Shown here one piece after another: positions 8,022 to 17,369 of a stretch of 64,000 nt of DNA; position 1 is the first letter of the stretch; every line of letters begins with the position of its first letter. The notes under the pieces are model-generated. The model ran no database searches. It worked only from the letters and a program-made list of their open reading frames with translations, and was not told where the DNA came from. Both the position numbers and the translations under genes were made by a program. The DNA comes from CAZDWZ01 sp964509425 (GTDB lineage Bacteria > Bdellovibrionota_C > UBA2361 > SZUA-149 > CAZDWZ01): assembly GCA_964509425.1 (NCBI GenBank), contig CAZDWZ010000005.1, positions 372,001-436,000 on the forward strand. The letters are read 5' to 3'.

Positions 8022-9202
8022 TCTCGCGTCCGGCTACGCTGCATTCCGAGAATTCCCAAGAAGAAGCTCGCAAACACCGTCTGCACACCGATGCAGATAG
8101 CAAGCACGGCTGGAATACTTACACGAAGAGATTTCAGCGTATCGAGAGACCCAAAATTCACCATACGCCATTCTTGAGTGAGGGCCACCAAAGCGGAGAA
8201 GCCGACCAAGATGGATGCTGCCGCAGCGAGTAGTCCGCGCTCAACGGTGAAAATATTCATCCTTTGGCGAAAGCGAGGAGTATCGGGGAACAGACCTTCC
8301 GTGGCGGCAAACTGCTTCGCCAACACGGAAAAGATGATGCTTTGGTAGCCGGTAAGGATCAGCATCGTGGAGACCACAAGAGTATTCACGCCGAAATTGA
8401 CGCCCCCGAAGTTCACATCCGAGAGGGAAATTGCATAGCCGATGACTCCCAAGAATATCAGAGCAGCGCCGGGTGCAAAGAACAGCCACACCGGGGAGCA
8501 CATCAGGAAAAATCTGAGCGTTCGCCAACCATCCCGGAAGGTTTTAAGATGGGGCCGTCCGTTTCGCCGGTCTTTGTGAAGCGTGATTGGCACCTCATCA
8601 ATCTTGGCTTTGTGAAGAACGCTTTTCAAAACCATCTCAACCGCAAATTCCATTCCGTCGCAACGTTGGTCGAGTCTTTTGAAATGCTGAACGGAGAAGG
8701 CCCGCATGCCGCAGTTGATGTCGTGAATCGGCGCTTGGAAGAATCGGCGGGCAAGCATGGAGAAAAACGGATTGCCGAGCCATCGGTGAAGGAACGGCAT
8801 CGCGCCGGGGATTATCGTGCCGCCCCCGGCCGGCATCCGGCACCCTTGAACAAGCTCCGCTCCGTTTCTGAGCTTCTCCACAAACCTGGGGATGTCAGCG
8901 AAGTCATAACTGCAGTCTGCATCACCCATCAGGACATAACGCCCGCGAGCAGCCGCTATCCCTCCGCGGAGGGCGGAGCCGTAGCCGCGCGCATGAATTG
9001 TTTCGACTCGTGCCCCGGCACGGGACGCGATTTCGGGAGAGCCATCGGTGCTGCCGTTGTCCGCCACGAGCACTTCGCCTTGGATGCCGTGTTTGGCCAT
9101 CGTTTCGACGGCGAGCGTCACACAGTCCCCGACGGTCGAGGCCTCGTTCAAACAGGGTATGACGACGGTCAATTCGCAGTCCACCCGCTGCTCGGCTCCC
9201 AT
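8018..9202 (-). CDS. GT2 glycosyltransferase, dolichyl-phosphate-glucose-synthase type
   Basis: Residues about 10-240 form a GT2 domain: VVIPCLNEAST at the start, VADNGSTDGS, MGDADCSYDF as the DxD site, and INCGMRAF near the acceptor site. This is the pattern of enzymes that transfer a sugar to a polyprenyl phosphate. The C-terminal third holds about four membrane segments, placing it at the inner membrane. I chose the ATG at 9202; an in-frame TTG at 9229 is preceded by AAGAG and may be the true start. It is first in an operon with the membrane protein at 6273-8021. Confidence 0.8.
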   Translation of the reverse strand: MGAEQRVDCELTVVIPCLNEASTVGDCVTLAVETMAKHGIQGEVLVADNGSTDGSPEIASRAGARVETIHARGYGSALRGGIAAARGRYVLMGDADCSYDFADIPRFVEKLRNGAELVQGCRMPAGGGTIIPGAMPFLHRWLGNPFFSMLARRFFQAPIHDINCGMRAFSVQHFKRLDQRCDGMEFAVEMVLKSVLHKAKIDEVPITLHKDRRNGRPHLKTFRDGWRTLRFFLMCSPVWLFFAPGAALIFLGVIGYAISLSDVNFGGVNFGVNTLVVSTMLILTGYQSIIFSVLAKQFAATEGLFPDTPRFRQRMNIFTVERGLLAAAASILVGFSALVALTQEWRMVNFGSLDTLKSLRVSIPAVLAICIGVQTVFASFFLGILGMQRSRTRE

Positions 9203-9374
9203 GTGAAAATTGGAATGGTGATTACCCAAAGCTCTTACCCGGTGCCCGGCACGGAGTCCACTTTCCGAGACTCGGATTGAAGAAACCGCGTGAGGCGGGG
9301 GGAATCGCGAGTCCGTGACCTGGCGACCACACCTATATTAAGAATCGGAACGGAGAGCGAATGGAGGACAGCGA

Positions 9375-9869
9375 ATGATTCAAGGGGTGCTGAAAGTTTT
9401 TTTGATGGTGAGCTTGTTTTTGTCTGCGGTGCCCGTTCTTGCCGCGGAAAAAGTAAAAGTCTACGACAAAGCGGACTGGCACCTAGAGGGCGAGTGGCCG
9501 GAGGGCCTTCCTGAGGAACAGTCTTTCGTTCACATAGGATATTATTTGGGATGGCTCATCGACCGGAGTCACACCTCGGCCGAGTTCAATAAAGATTTCG
9601 AGAAAGATATCGCTCGATTTAAGAAAGGCGAACTCACTGCACCGAAGCTCCTGAAGATTACCGATGGCGTTCTTACAAGCGATATGATCGACGCCGAAGG
9701 GAATCTCTTTACGAAGTATTATTTCGAAGATCTCTATCTTGAAGACTACGAACGGCTTTTTCCGAAGGTAGATTCTCTCTACGAGGTCAAAGACAATCGG
9801 GAGAATTATGCGGTGGTGAAAGAGCGAATCGATAGCCGATTTATCGAATGGAAAAACTCCAAGAAATAA
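9375..9869 (+). CDS. Secreted protein resembling the DUF7832-type family
   Basis: The start ATG has GGAGG seven bases upstream. A signal peptide (residues 1-24) precedes a domain opening with YDKADWHLEGEWPEGLP and HIGYYLGWLID. This resembles a family of small cytoplasmic proteins with a YDxAxWH...LPxExAxxHIGxFLxW pattern. If the match is right, export is unusual for the family. The remainder is acidic and aromatic. It overlaps the next GT2 gene's longest frame by 22 bases, suggesting co-transcription. Function unknown. Confidence 0.55.
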   Translation: MIQGVLKVFLMVSLFLSAVPVLAAEKVKVYDKADWHLEGEWPEGLPEEQSFVHIGYYLGWLIDRSHTSAEFNKDFEKDIARFKKGELTAPKLLKITDGVLTSDMIDAEGNLFTKYYFEDLYLEDYERLFPKVDSLYEVKDNRENYAVVKERIDSRFIEWKNSKK

Positions 9870-10840
9870 ATCCGGCTATGGGTCTCTCCGTTATCATTCC
9901 CACGTATAATGGAGAGCGCTTCATCGCCGCCGCACTCAATGCTCTGCTGTGCTCGACGCGCCGGACTTCCGAGGTATTACTTTATGACGACGGATCAACC
10001 GATCGGACGATTTTAATCGCACAGGAGTTCGCGACGGAGCTTCCACTTCGGATCGAAGTTAACGAAACCCGGGGCAATTGGGTGCGGTCGACGAATAGGG
10101 CGCTGGAGAGAGCGAGCGGAGAGTTCGTGACGTTCCTCCATCAGGATGATGTCTGGTTGCCGAATCGTCTAGAGCGGTTTTACCAGGCGCTTGCTTTGCC
10201 GGAAGTTTTCGATGTTTTTCTCAATGCCTCATATTTCGTAGACGACGCCGGGACGAAGAGCGGTTTGTGGAGTGCGCCGCTCCGCCCCGGATTGAACGAT
10301 GGTCTCGTCGTCGCCAGAAATCTCATCATCCAAAATTTCATCGCCATGCCCGGAGTGATTTTTCGCAGGCACTTGCTCCAACGGGAGCTCGAGTCGGGGC
10401 AAGATGCACTCGATGAGTCGCTCTGGTACACGGCCGATTGGGATTTGTGGCTTACCCTTGCGTCACGGAGTGCGTGGTTCTACGATCCCGAGCCGCGGAC
10501 GTGTTTCCGTATTCATCATGAATCGTTGACGGCAAAATCAAAAGCCGACTCGGAGTTTCAAGAGCAATTCGCCCGAGTCATCACCAAACATTATCCGAAA
10601 GTGAAAATCGTGAATGACCCGGGTTTGGAGCGGCTCGCGTGGTTCTCCGTGAAGGTGAACATGTTCCTGGCGAGACTTTTTCAGAAAGATCGCCCGCTGT
10701 TTTTTGATCTGCTTCTCCACGCAGTGCAAATCTCACCGCGCGGGCTCGCTCGATATTGGCACGTCTCAAGAATTCGCGAGCGCGTAGCCAGTCGAATCAA
10801 GGTATTCGGGAAGAAATCGATACAGAAGCTCGTGTCGTAG
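9848..10840 (+). CDS. GT2 family glycosyltransferase
   Basis: A GT-A fold enzyme of 330 residues: LSVIIPTYNGERFI, LLYDDGSTDRT, then FLHQDDVWLP as the metal-binding acidic site and a DWDLWLTLAS segment near the acceptor region. No membrane segment is evident, so it likely works on the cytoplasmic face on nucleotide-sugar donors. ATG at 9848 lies inside the preceding gene; ATG at 9878 (MGLSVIIP) is equally possible and neither has a strong ribosome site. Its 3' end overlaps the 3' end of the opposing GT4 gene by 75 bases. Confidence 0.75.
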   Translation: MEKLQEINPAMGLSVIIPTYNGERFIAAALNALLCSTRRTSEVLLYDDGSTDRTILIAQEFATELPLRIEVNETRGNWVRSTNRALERASGEFVTFLHQDDVWLPNRLERFYQALALPEVFDVFLNASYFVDDAGTKSGLWSAPLRPGLNDGLVVARNLIIQNFIAMPGVIFRRHLLQRELESGQDALDESLWYTADWDLWLTLASRSAWFYDPEPRTCFRIHHESLTAKSKADSEFQEQFARVITKHYPKVKIVNDPGLERLAWFSVKVNMFLARLFQKDRPLFFDLLLHAVQISPRGLARYWHVSRIRERVASRIKVFGKKSIQKLVS

Positions 10841-11998
10841 CTGCTCACCGATCAGTTCCGCGTCGTGAGCCGCTTTTGCCGTTTTCCACGCGGAGCGTGC
10901 GACAGGAGAAAGCGCCGATTCTCGAACATGAGATTCGATCTCGAGTAACCCGGACAGCCGTTCGATAAAATCTTCGATCGAATCATCACTGACGAGAATA
11001 TCCCGGTTGTCGACGAGCTCGGTTCCTTCGACCGCTTTTTTCGTTGCGACGATTGGAACTCCGGCGGAGATGAAATCAAACGTCTTCATTCGTACGCCGG
11101 CCCCATGGAGAATCGGGAGCAACGCGACGTCGCTCATCTGAAGCAGGCCTTGAATGTTTTCAACAAACCCGATTGAGCGAACCGCGCCATCCGAAAATGT
11201 TTTCATCCCCGTTCCCGCGATCAAGAACAAAACTTCTGGATGTTGCCTTGCGACTCGGGGGGCCACTTCGTATCGAATCGCATCGGCCGCGAGTCGATTC
11301 GGAAGGTGATGGCCGCTTCCCAAAAATACACAAATGAATCGACCGTCCTCGATACGGAAGCTCTTCCGGAGGCTCCGCCGGAGAGCTTCATCGGACCGCT
11401 GGAAGTTTGGTCCAAAGCGAACCGGCTGAGCAAGCGGGAGCAATCGTGTATGGGGAATCCAATAGAGCGCCTGAAATCGCTCCGCGTCCTGAACGCTCAT
11501 CGTAATTGTCAACTCAGATTGTACACACGCGGCCTTCTCAATGGCCCCGGTGAGTCTTCGTCCGATTGAGGTGAACGGGAAAAAATTGAGTCTTAGCTGC
11601 CGGAGTGTGATCTCCGAGAAATCCTGTTCGACGCCGTGCGAGAAGTGAATCACCGGTTCCCGAAAGCGCTTTCCGAGCCATTCCGCCCCCCACGGGAGGT
11701 CGGTGAGAAACATTTGAGGGCGGAAATCATCGGCGGCATACTCGCAGGTTTTGCGGAAGGATTTGCTGAATCCCGAGAGGTAGGGAATGGCAAGGCCGAG
11801 AAGCCGCGGCTCCTCGAACTCATAGATCGGCACGTCACCGAGCACGTGGCGTTCATCCGCAGGACACGATCGGGGGAGCACGAACGCGAGATTGAATTCA
11901 GGGGACAATGAATCGACCAGCGCCAGTAGGCGCACGCGATGACCCTCGGCTCGGAGGAGAGTGTCGTGCGGGAGAGTGATCAGGATTCTTGGTCTCAT
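10766..11998 (-). CDS. GT4-type glycosyltransferase
   Basis: A 410-residue GT-B enzyme. The N-terminal half has the open acceptor-side Rossmann start ILITLPHDTLLRAEGH. The C-terminal half has CVFLGSGHHLPN, IAGTG and the donor-site segment RMKTFDFISAGVPIVATK. It starts four bases inside the preceding GT4 gene (11995-13191), so the minus-strand GT genes form one operon. Sugar and acceptor cannot be read from sequence. Confidence 0.75.
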   Translation of the reverse strand: MRPRILITLPHDTLLRAEGHRVRLLALVDSLSPEFNLAFVLPRSCPADERHVLGDVPIYEFEEPRLLGLAIPYLSGFSKSFRKTCEYAADDFRPQMFLTDLPWGAEWLGKRFREPVIHFSHGVEQDFSEITLRQLRLNFFPFTSIGRRLTGAIEKAACVQSELTITMSVQDAERFQALYWIPHTRLLPLAQPVRFGPNFQRSDEALRRSLRKSFRIEDGRFICVFLGSGHHLPNRLAADAIRYEVAPRVARQHPEVLFLIAGTGMKTFSDGAVRSIGFVENIQGLLQMSDVALLPILHGAGVRMKTFDFISAGVPIVATKKAVEGTELVDNRDILVSDDSIEDFIERLSGLLEIESHVRESALSPVARSAWKTAKAAHDAELIGEQLRHELLYRFLPEYLDSTGYALANS

Positions 11999-13191
11999 TC
12001 GGCGTTGCTCAAAAGCACACTTTCATAAATGGGCTCGAGGTTTGCAACAAGATTTTCCCATCGCAGATTTGCTTGGCTCCAGATAAATGCATTGTTCGCA
12101 AGTCTCTCAGCGAGAGCCGGCGTTTCAAGAATAGCGAGCACCGCTTCTGCGAAATCCTTGGGATCGTCACGCACGAGAAGATGATCTGTGTTTTGTGCTC
12201 CGAGACCTTCAGCGCCGATACCCGTCGAGACGACGGGTAAGCCGACCGTGAATGCTTCAAGAATTTTAAGTCTTGTTCCGGCACCCGCGCGAAGCGGAAC
12301 CGCGAGGACATGAGACGATTGCAGATAAGGGTCGAGCTCTTCCACTCTTCCGAGGAGCTCGACACCCTCACCGGTAAGTCCCGAGCTTCCAAAATCTGGG
12401 AGACGGCCGATTACGCGAAATCGCGCTTCAGGGAGACGGATGAGTATCTGCGGCCAGATTTCCCGAACGAAAAATTGCACGGCATCACGGTTTGGTGGGT
12501 AGGCGAGGCTTCCGACGAAAAGCACCATCGGCGGTTTTCCGGGCGGGCGTGAAACGAAATTCTCCCTCGATTCGACTCCGTTTGGCAGGAAACCGGTTAA
12601 GCGTTGTCTTGCACGAAAGTATTCGAGCTCCTCTGCCGAGAGAGAAACGACCGCATCGATCCTTCGGAGCACATCCGCCTCGTAGCGGGCCATCGCCTTC
12701 GCCTGCTTGCCGTAGAATATCCGCCGGAGTGGATTACGCTCCACATCAACGAGCCGCTCGAGGATTCGGGCTTCGATATTATGCGCATCGAGAATTACAG
12801 GAAGCGACCGCCCCCCGGTTCGAACATTCTCGAAAAGGTAGAGCTCTTGAATTTGAATCACCCCGTTCTGGACATCCTTCGATGCCTCTTGCAGAGCATT
12901 CTCGAAATGGTTCGAACGGTGAGCGAGCACGGTGTAGGGGAGTTCACCGAAGACCGCCGAGACCATATCTCTTAACTTTCGCCCGAACGTGCGCTGCTCG
13001 TATACCGGAAAGATTTGACTGCAGAATTTGGCGAGGATACGCAGTCCCGCGGCTTCGCGTTCCGAACGCACGAACGTCACCAGCCGAATTTCGTGTTTCT
13101 TAGAAAGCTCGCGAAGCAGATTAAAATTCCGGATCGAGGTGCCGTCATGGAGCGGGAACGGCACATTTTTTACGGCGAGGACGATTACCAT
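11995..13191 (-). CDS. GT4-type glycosyltransferase
   Basis: 398 residues with a GT-B layout: an N-terminal KNVPFPLHDGTSIRNFNLL acceptor domain, a central LDAHNIEARI motif often seen in this subfamily, VLFVGSLAYPPNRDAV at the start of the donor domain and TRLKILEAFTVGLPVVSTG with the Glu of the donor site. It sits three bases downstream of 13195-14349 and overlaps the next GT by four bases. Confidence 0.75.
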   Translation of the reverse strand: MVIVLAVKNVPFPLHDGTSIRNFNLLRELSKKHEIRLVTFVRSEREAAGLRILAKFCSQIFPVYEQRTFGRKLRDMVSAVFGELPYTVLAHRSNHFENALQEASKDVQNGVIQIQELYLFENVRTGGRSLPVILDAHNIEARILERLVDVERNPLRRIFYGKQAKAMARYEADVLRRIDAVVSLSAEELEYFRARQRLTGFLPNGVESRENFVSRPPGKPPMVLFVGSLAYPPNRDAVQFFVREIWPQILIRLPEARFRVIGRLPDFGSSGLTGEGVELLGRVEELDPYLQSSHVLAVPLRAGAGTRLKILEAFTVGLPVVSTGIGAEGLGAQNTDHLLVRDDPKDFAEAVLAILETPALAERLANNAFIWSQANLRWENLVANLEPIYESVLLSNAE

Positions 13192-13194
13192 GCA

Positions 13195-14349
13195 CTACTT
13201 CACCAGGTCGGAATACAATCTCAGCAGTTCTCCGCCGGTGCGCCGCCAGGTAAATTCCTTTGCCCGCATTAAGCCGAGGGTTCGGTAGGTATCGCAGGAA
13301 CCTGGGTCGGTAAGCAAATCGACAATGCTCTCGGAAACTCCGGTCTCATCCTCCGGATGATGGAGCCGGGCGGCCTCTCCTGCGATCTCAGCAGACGCCG
13401 AGGAATTTGAGGTAATTACCGGCAAGCCGGCACTCATCGCCTCGACGATCGGAAACCCAAAACCTTCTCCCCCGGTGACGAACAGAAGCAATCCGGCGGA
13501 TCTGTACAGTGCGGAGAGCGTACGCTCCGACACCTCCCCCAGAAAGCGAAGATTGGCCGAGGGAACTGTCCGCGCACACTCCGATTCGATCTCGTCGCTC
13601 CGATAGCCGCGTCTCCCGGCAAAGACGATTTGAGGCGATGGATCTCGAGGCAACCGCGTTCGCGCACGCTCGAAGCACCGTGCGAGAAAGGGGATGTTCT
13701 TTCGGGGTTCGATATTACCGACGAAGAGAACAAGTCTCTCGGAGAGGTCAAATCTTTTTCTGATGTCTTTCAGTTCCGCGTTCGTCACCTCGGCCGGCGA
13801 TTGCACGCCCGGGTAAACAACAGTGATTCGCGATGCCGGGACGAATCCCATCGACGATAGTTCACTCTTCGTGCTCTCGGAAATGCAGGTCACATGGTGA
13901 ACACCGGGCAAGAGCTTCACCAACTGTTCGTAGTGTCTTCTGCTTCCTCGGTCGAGTATCTCCGGGTCTTTCAGGAAGAACACGTCATGCACCGAGAACA
14001 GGGCGCGTACGTCTTTCGGCGGGAAGGTAAAGAAATCAGTGCAGTGAAGAAGATCAAGCTTCAAACGCTGGAGCTCGAGCGGGAGCGTAATGCGCTCAAA
14101 TGGGAAATGGGGTGGGGTAAACGAGCGGGTTTCGGCGATGGGATCAGGGATTCCGGTGAAGTAGCGCTTTCGCCGAGCGGTGATGGCAAGGAAGTCAAAA
14201 TCCGCCCCCGGCGTTTCGCAGAGCGCCTCGCTGATGCCGCGGAGCACGCCGCAGGCGTATCGGGAGATTCCGGATGCGGAGTAGTTCGCAATCCTGGCGT
14301 CGATGCCGATCCTTCTCTTCCGATTTGAATCCGACTTGAGCGTGGACAT
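13195..14349 (-). CDS. GT4-type glycosyltransferase, mannosyltransferase-like
   Basis: From the ATG at 14349, with GAGGAG immediately upstream, the product is 384 residues. RIGIDARIANYSASGISRY is the opening of many bacterial GT4 mannosyl- and rhamnosyltransferases. VLFVGNIEPRKNIPFL and GFPIVEAMSAGLPVITS mark the donor domain. It is the first gene of the minus-strand GT operon, divergent from the GT2 gene whose start lies 27 bases away, so the two must have promoters overlapping each other's 5' ends. Confidence 0.8.
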   Translation of the reverse strand: MSTLKSDSNRKRRIGIDARIANYSASGISRYACGVLRGISEALCETPGADFDFLAITARRKRYFTGIPDPIAETRSFTPPHFPFERITLPLELQRLKLDLLHCTDFFTFPPKDVRALFSVHDVFFLKDPEILDRGSRRHYEQLVKLLPGVHHVTCISESTKSELSSMGFVPASRITVVYPGVQSPAEVTNAELKDIRKRFDLSERLVLFVGNIEPRKNIPFLARCFERARTRLPRDPSPQIVFAGRRGYRSDEIESECARTVPSANLRFLGEVSERTLSALYRSAGLLLFVTGGEGFGFPIVEAMSAGLPVITSNSSASAEIAGEAARLHHPEDETGVSESIVDLLTDPGSCDTYRTLGLMRAKEFTWRRTGGELLRLYSDLVK

Positions 14350-14376
14350 TCTCCTCATTCCTCGATATGGCGAGAC

Positions 14377-15909
14377 ATGACCGCTCGAGAGATAAATGCT
14401 GAACAAGTGCTCGCTGCAATCCGGAATCGCCGGCGGAGCTTTTTAATCTCTCAGCAGGCTTCGAACCCTCCGAGTACCGCAAAACTGGAGCCGGGAACAC
14501 CTAAAGTCTCGCTCATCATCACTAACTATAACGGGGCGAGAGTGATTGAAAGATGTCTCCGGCACGTTTTGGAGCAGGACTATCCGAACTTCGAGGTCAT
14601 TATCGTCGATGACGCCTCAACGGACACGAGCAGAGCGCAGCTCTCGATTTTTGATCATCAACCCAACTTCCAGAAAGTACTCCTTTCAAAAAACGTCGGA
14701 ATCCCAGGTGCGAGAAACGCCGGAGTTGAGCAGTGCACCGGCCAGATCATCGCGTTTCTCGATAACGACGGATATCCCGAGCCGAATTGGTTGACAGAAT
14801 CAGTGAAGACGCTTCTTTCGAGCGAGAAAAACGGTGCGGTGGCCTCGGCTGTTTTTTTCTCAAACGCCCCCGGAGTAGTAAATGGGTTCGGCGGATTTCT
14901 CGACCGCCGATGGATCGGGCAGGACGTCGGATTCTCAATTCCGTTTGAACAGCTTAGGTGTCCGGAGAGCGTGATGTTCCCGATGGGGTGCGGGATGCTT
15001 GTGAGAAGACAGGTGCTCGAGAAGATAGGCCCGTTCGATGAGGTGCTGCGGCGATGGTATGACGATGTTGAGCTCGGGCTTAAAGTTTGGAGAGCAGGGT
15101 TTACCGTTGCCTTCTCACCGCTTGCGATAATTGATCATGAGCTTCATGTCTCGATGGAAGAAAAGCTGACCTTGCGGAATCGAGTGAAACGCCCGTTTCG
15201 ATTTGAGGCCGCGCGAATTCGCATTGGACTGAAATTCCAACCGATATCTCGAATCGGCAGATGGATGTTGGCAGAGGCGGGTGATTGGTCCGGTTCACTC
15301 TTCAACAAGGAGCGGTGGAGAAGGGGAGTCATCCTCACTCTCGCGTGGCTTTGGAACGTGCTTCATCTTTTCTCGGTCTTATCCGACCGCATGAAGATGT
15401 TGAATTGGCAGGGGAACCTGGAGCCGTACCTCCGAATTCTTGCTCTTCGTCCTCCCAAGGTGCTTCCCGACTCTCGCGAGGTGAAGCGGAATAATCTGGA
15501 GCGCTTCTCCAAAAAGACGGCTCTGGGAGACGAAGGATCCGAAGTGCCGCTCCTGCTGCAATTTGGCTGGGACACGGGAGAGGGCGAAAAGCTTTCGGTC
15601 CCGGGGAAATCCGCGTCTGCTTTTCTGGAGCCGGATGGAACACTTCAGAGAATTCGTATGAAGTGCACCTCGAAGCGGGATTGTCAGCTCGGTTTCTATT
15701 TTCGTGAATTTTCTCATTCGAATCGGGAGTGGTCGGTGATTGAAACCCTGACCGGGGGTGCCGATGCGTCCGTTTTAACCCTCGATGTGAGCCGATTCTC
15801 CGGGCTTGGGGAGATCTTCCTCGAAATTCAAACGAAGGAGAGTTATGGTGCGGGGCTCGTCGTTGATGAGCTCACCCTTTTGGGGGCGGACGAGGAGAAT
15901 AGGCGGTAA
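14377..15909 (+). CDS. GT2 glycosyltransferase with extra C-terminal domain
   Basis: 510 residues. An N-terminal tail of about 45 residues leads into a GT2 domain: VSLIITNYNGARVIERC, IIVDDASTDTS, IAFLDNDGYPEP, and a MGCGMLVRR plus RWYDDVELGLKVWRAG pair typical of rhamnosyl/galactofuranosyl-type GT2 enzymes. A membrane-like segment lies around residue 310-330, followed by about 130 residues of a beta-rich domain I do not recognise. The next gene (flippase) starts nine bases after its stop. Confidence 0.75.
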   Translation: MTAREINAEQVLAAIRNRRRSFLISQQASNPPSTAKLEPGTPKVSLIITNYNGARVIERCLRHVLEQDYPNFEVIIVDDASTDTSRAQLSIFDHQPNFQKVLLSKNVGIPGARNAGVEQCTGQIIAFLDNDGYPEPNWLTESVKTLLSSEKNGAVASAVFFSNAPGVVNGFGGFLDRRWIGQDVGFSIPFEQLRCPESVMFPMGCGMLVRRQVLEKIGPFDEVLRRWYDDVELGLKVWRAGFTVAFSPLAIIDHELHVSMEEKLTLRNRVKRPFRFEAARIRIGLKFQPISRIGRWMLAEAGDWSGSLFNKERWRRGVILTLAWLWNVLHLFSVLSDRMKMLNWQGNLEPYLRILALRPPKVLPDSREVKRNNLERFSKKTALGDEGSEVPLLLQFGWDTGEGEKLSVPGKSASAFLEPDGTLQRIRMKCTSKRDCQLGFYFREFSHSNREWSVIETLTGGADASVLTLDVSRFSGLGEIFLEIQTKESYGAGLVVDELTLLGADEENRR

Positions 15910-15917
15910 AATCGGCA

Positions 15918-17369
15918 ATGCTTTTTGGTCCTGTATTTCTTTTCATGCGGCAAGTTTCGGTGCAGTTCATTCTCCTTGCGCTGGGAATCTGGCTGACGAG
16001 AAGTCTCGAGACCGGGCAGTTTGGTGTCTATGCACTTTGCACGAGCCTCGCCGGACTTCTTTTTGCGGTCGGAGATCTTGGACTCGGCGGATTTATCCTT
16101 CGAACCGGATCAAGTGTTTCGGAGCGCCAGTGGCGGACGGTGTTCTCCGTTCGGCTGCTCTCCGATTTATTGGTCATGACCGTGTTCCTGATTTCCTTCC
16201 CGGGGCTCGGCTCGAGTTATGGACTTTCGGAGCGGGAGATCTACTTCGTTCAGATTTTGTCGATCCTATTGCCGATTCATGCGCTCGGCCTGGTCCCTCT
16301 CGTGAAACTCGAACGAGAGCTGAGGTTCGGCCGACTTGCGATGATCGAAGTCACGCAAACCGCGGTGTTTGCTCTTTTTGTGCTGACAGCCGTCCGTTCG
16401 GGGAACGGTATCATCGCTTTTCCGATCGCATGGCTAGCGCACGGAATGACGGGGACGATCGGGTATCAGCTCTCCTCACCTTGGTTTCCTCGCTTTGGCT
16501 TGGACGTGCCGTGGTTGAGAGGCGCCATTGGCTTTTCGATTCCATTTCAGGGAATTGGCGCGCTCGGCCTTCTTCGCGACAGCACGATTCCATTGGTTGC
16601 AGGGGCGCTCCTCGGTGCCGCCGACGTGGGAGTCCTCAACTGGGCGCAGATGTTTGCGCTTTCGATAGGACTTGGCTGCTTCGTTATGCAGCGCGCATTC
16701 TTACCCTACCTCGCTCGGGCAGCCCGCGCCGGAGGCGTCGCCTCGAGGGAAGAAATGAAGCGGAGCTCCGAATTTTTTGTTCAGGGAATAGCCACTCTGA
16801 TTTTCTCGCTCATGGCAGTTATTCTTCTCTACGCTGAGCCCATCACGCGCCTGGTTTTTCATCCACGTTGGCTGCCGGCGCTTCCGGAGTTCTATGCGCT
16901 TTCCGCCGCTAATCTTTTTCTACCGTTCACCATTGTCTCGGCCGCGGTGCTCAATTGCCTCGGTTTCTCGCGTGTGGTCTTGAGAGCGTCTCTTGTGAGC
17001 ATGGGCGTGCTCTTCTTGGGGACGTGCTTAAGTGTCCCGCTCCTTGGTCGTTGGGGATATATTCTCAGCTTCCTCCTTGCTCAGGTGGCAGCGGCTCAGA
17101 TGGTTTTTTATGTTCGAAAGGAGATCACCTGGAACCCTGCTCGAAAAGTGGGCGCGCCGATATTCCTTATTTGCTGTGCGGTGGTTTGCCTTGCCCTCAA
17201 GCTTCCACCCTCTGGTATTGATTCCGTGCTAAGACTTTTCACGACGCTTGCCACCTCCGTTGTTTTTGTTGGGTTCCTCCCGGGACTGCTCATCCTCACT
17301 GAATTCCGGAAGCTTCATTCCGTTCAGATGTCCACTCCCGTTCAGGAAGTTTCGCAGCACGTCGCCTAG
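15918..17369 (+). CDS. Polysaccharide flippase, Wzx/MATE-like
   Basis: The 483-residue protein is almost wholly hydrophobic with about 12-14 membrane segments and short basic loops. It has the N-terminal LGIWLTRSLETGQFGVYALC pattern of the polysaccharide-synthesis flippase family, which moves lipid-linked oligosaccharides across the inner membrane. It is co-transcribed with the GT2 gene at 14377. As the only export protein in the locus, it implies a Wzx/Wzy-type route rather than an ABC route. Confidence 0.8.
   Translation: MLFGPVFLFMRQVSVQFILLALGIWLTRSLETGQFGVYALCTSLAGLLFAVGDLGLGGFILRTGSSVSERQWRTVFSVRLLSDLLVMTVFLISFPGLGSSYGLSEREIYFVQILSILLPIHALGLVPLVKLERELRFGRLAMIEVTQTAVFALFVLTAVRSGNGIIAFPIAWLAHGMTGTIGYQLSSPWFPRFGLDVPWLRGAIGFSIPFQGIGALGLLRDSTIPLVAGALLGAADVGVLNWAQMFALSIGLGCFVMQRAFLPYLARAARAGGVASREEMKRSSEFFVQGIATLIFSLMAVILLYAEPITRLVFHPRWLPALPEFYALSAANLFLPFTIVSAAVLNCLGFSRVVLRASLVSMGVLFLGTCLSVPLLGRWGYILSFLLAQVAAAQMVFYVRKEITWNPARKVGAPIFLICCAVVCLALKLPPSGIDSVLRLFTTLATSVVFVGFLPGLLILTEFRKLHSVQMSTPVQEVSQHVA

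Noticed and set aside
15806..16837. 343-codon plus-strand frame across the flippase
   Set aside because: Arg/Ser-rich composition and out-of-frame overlap with a clear membrane protein; no ribosome site.
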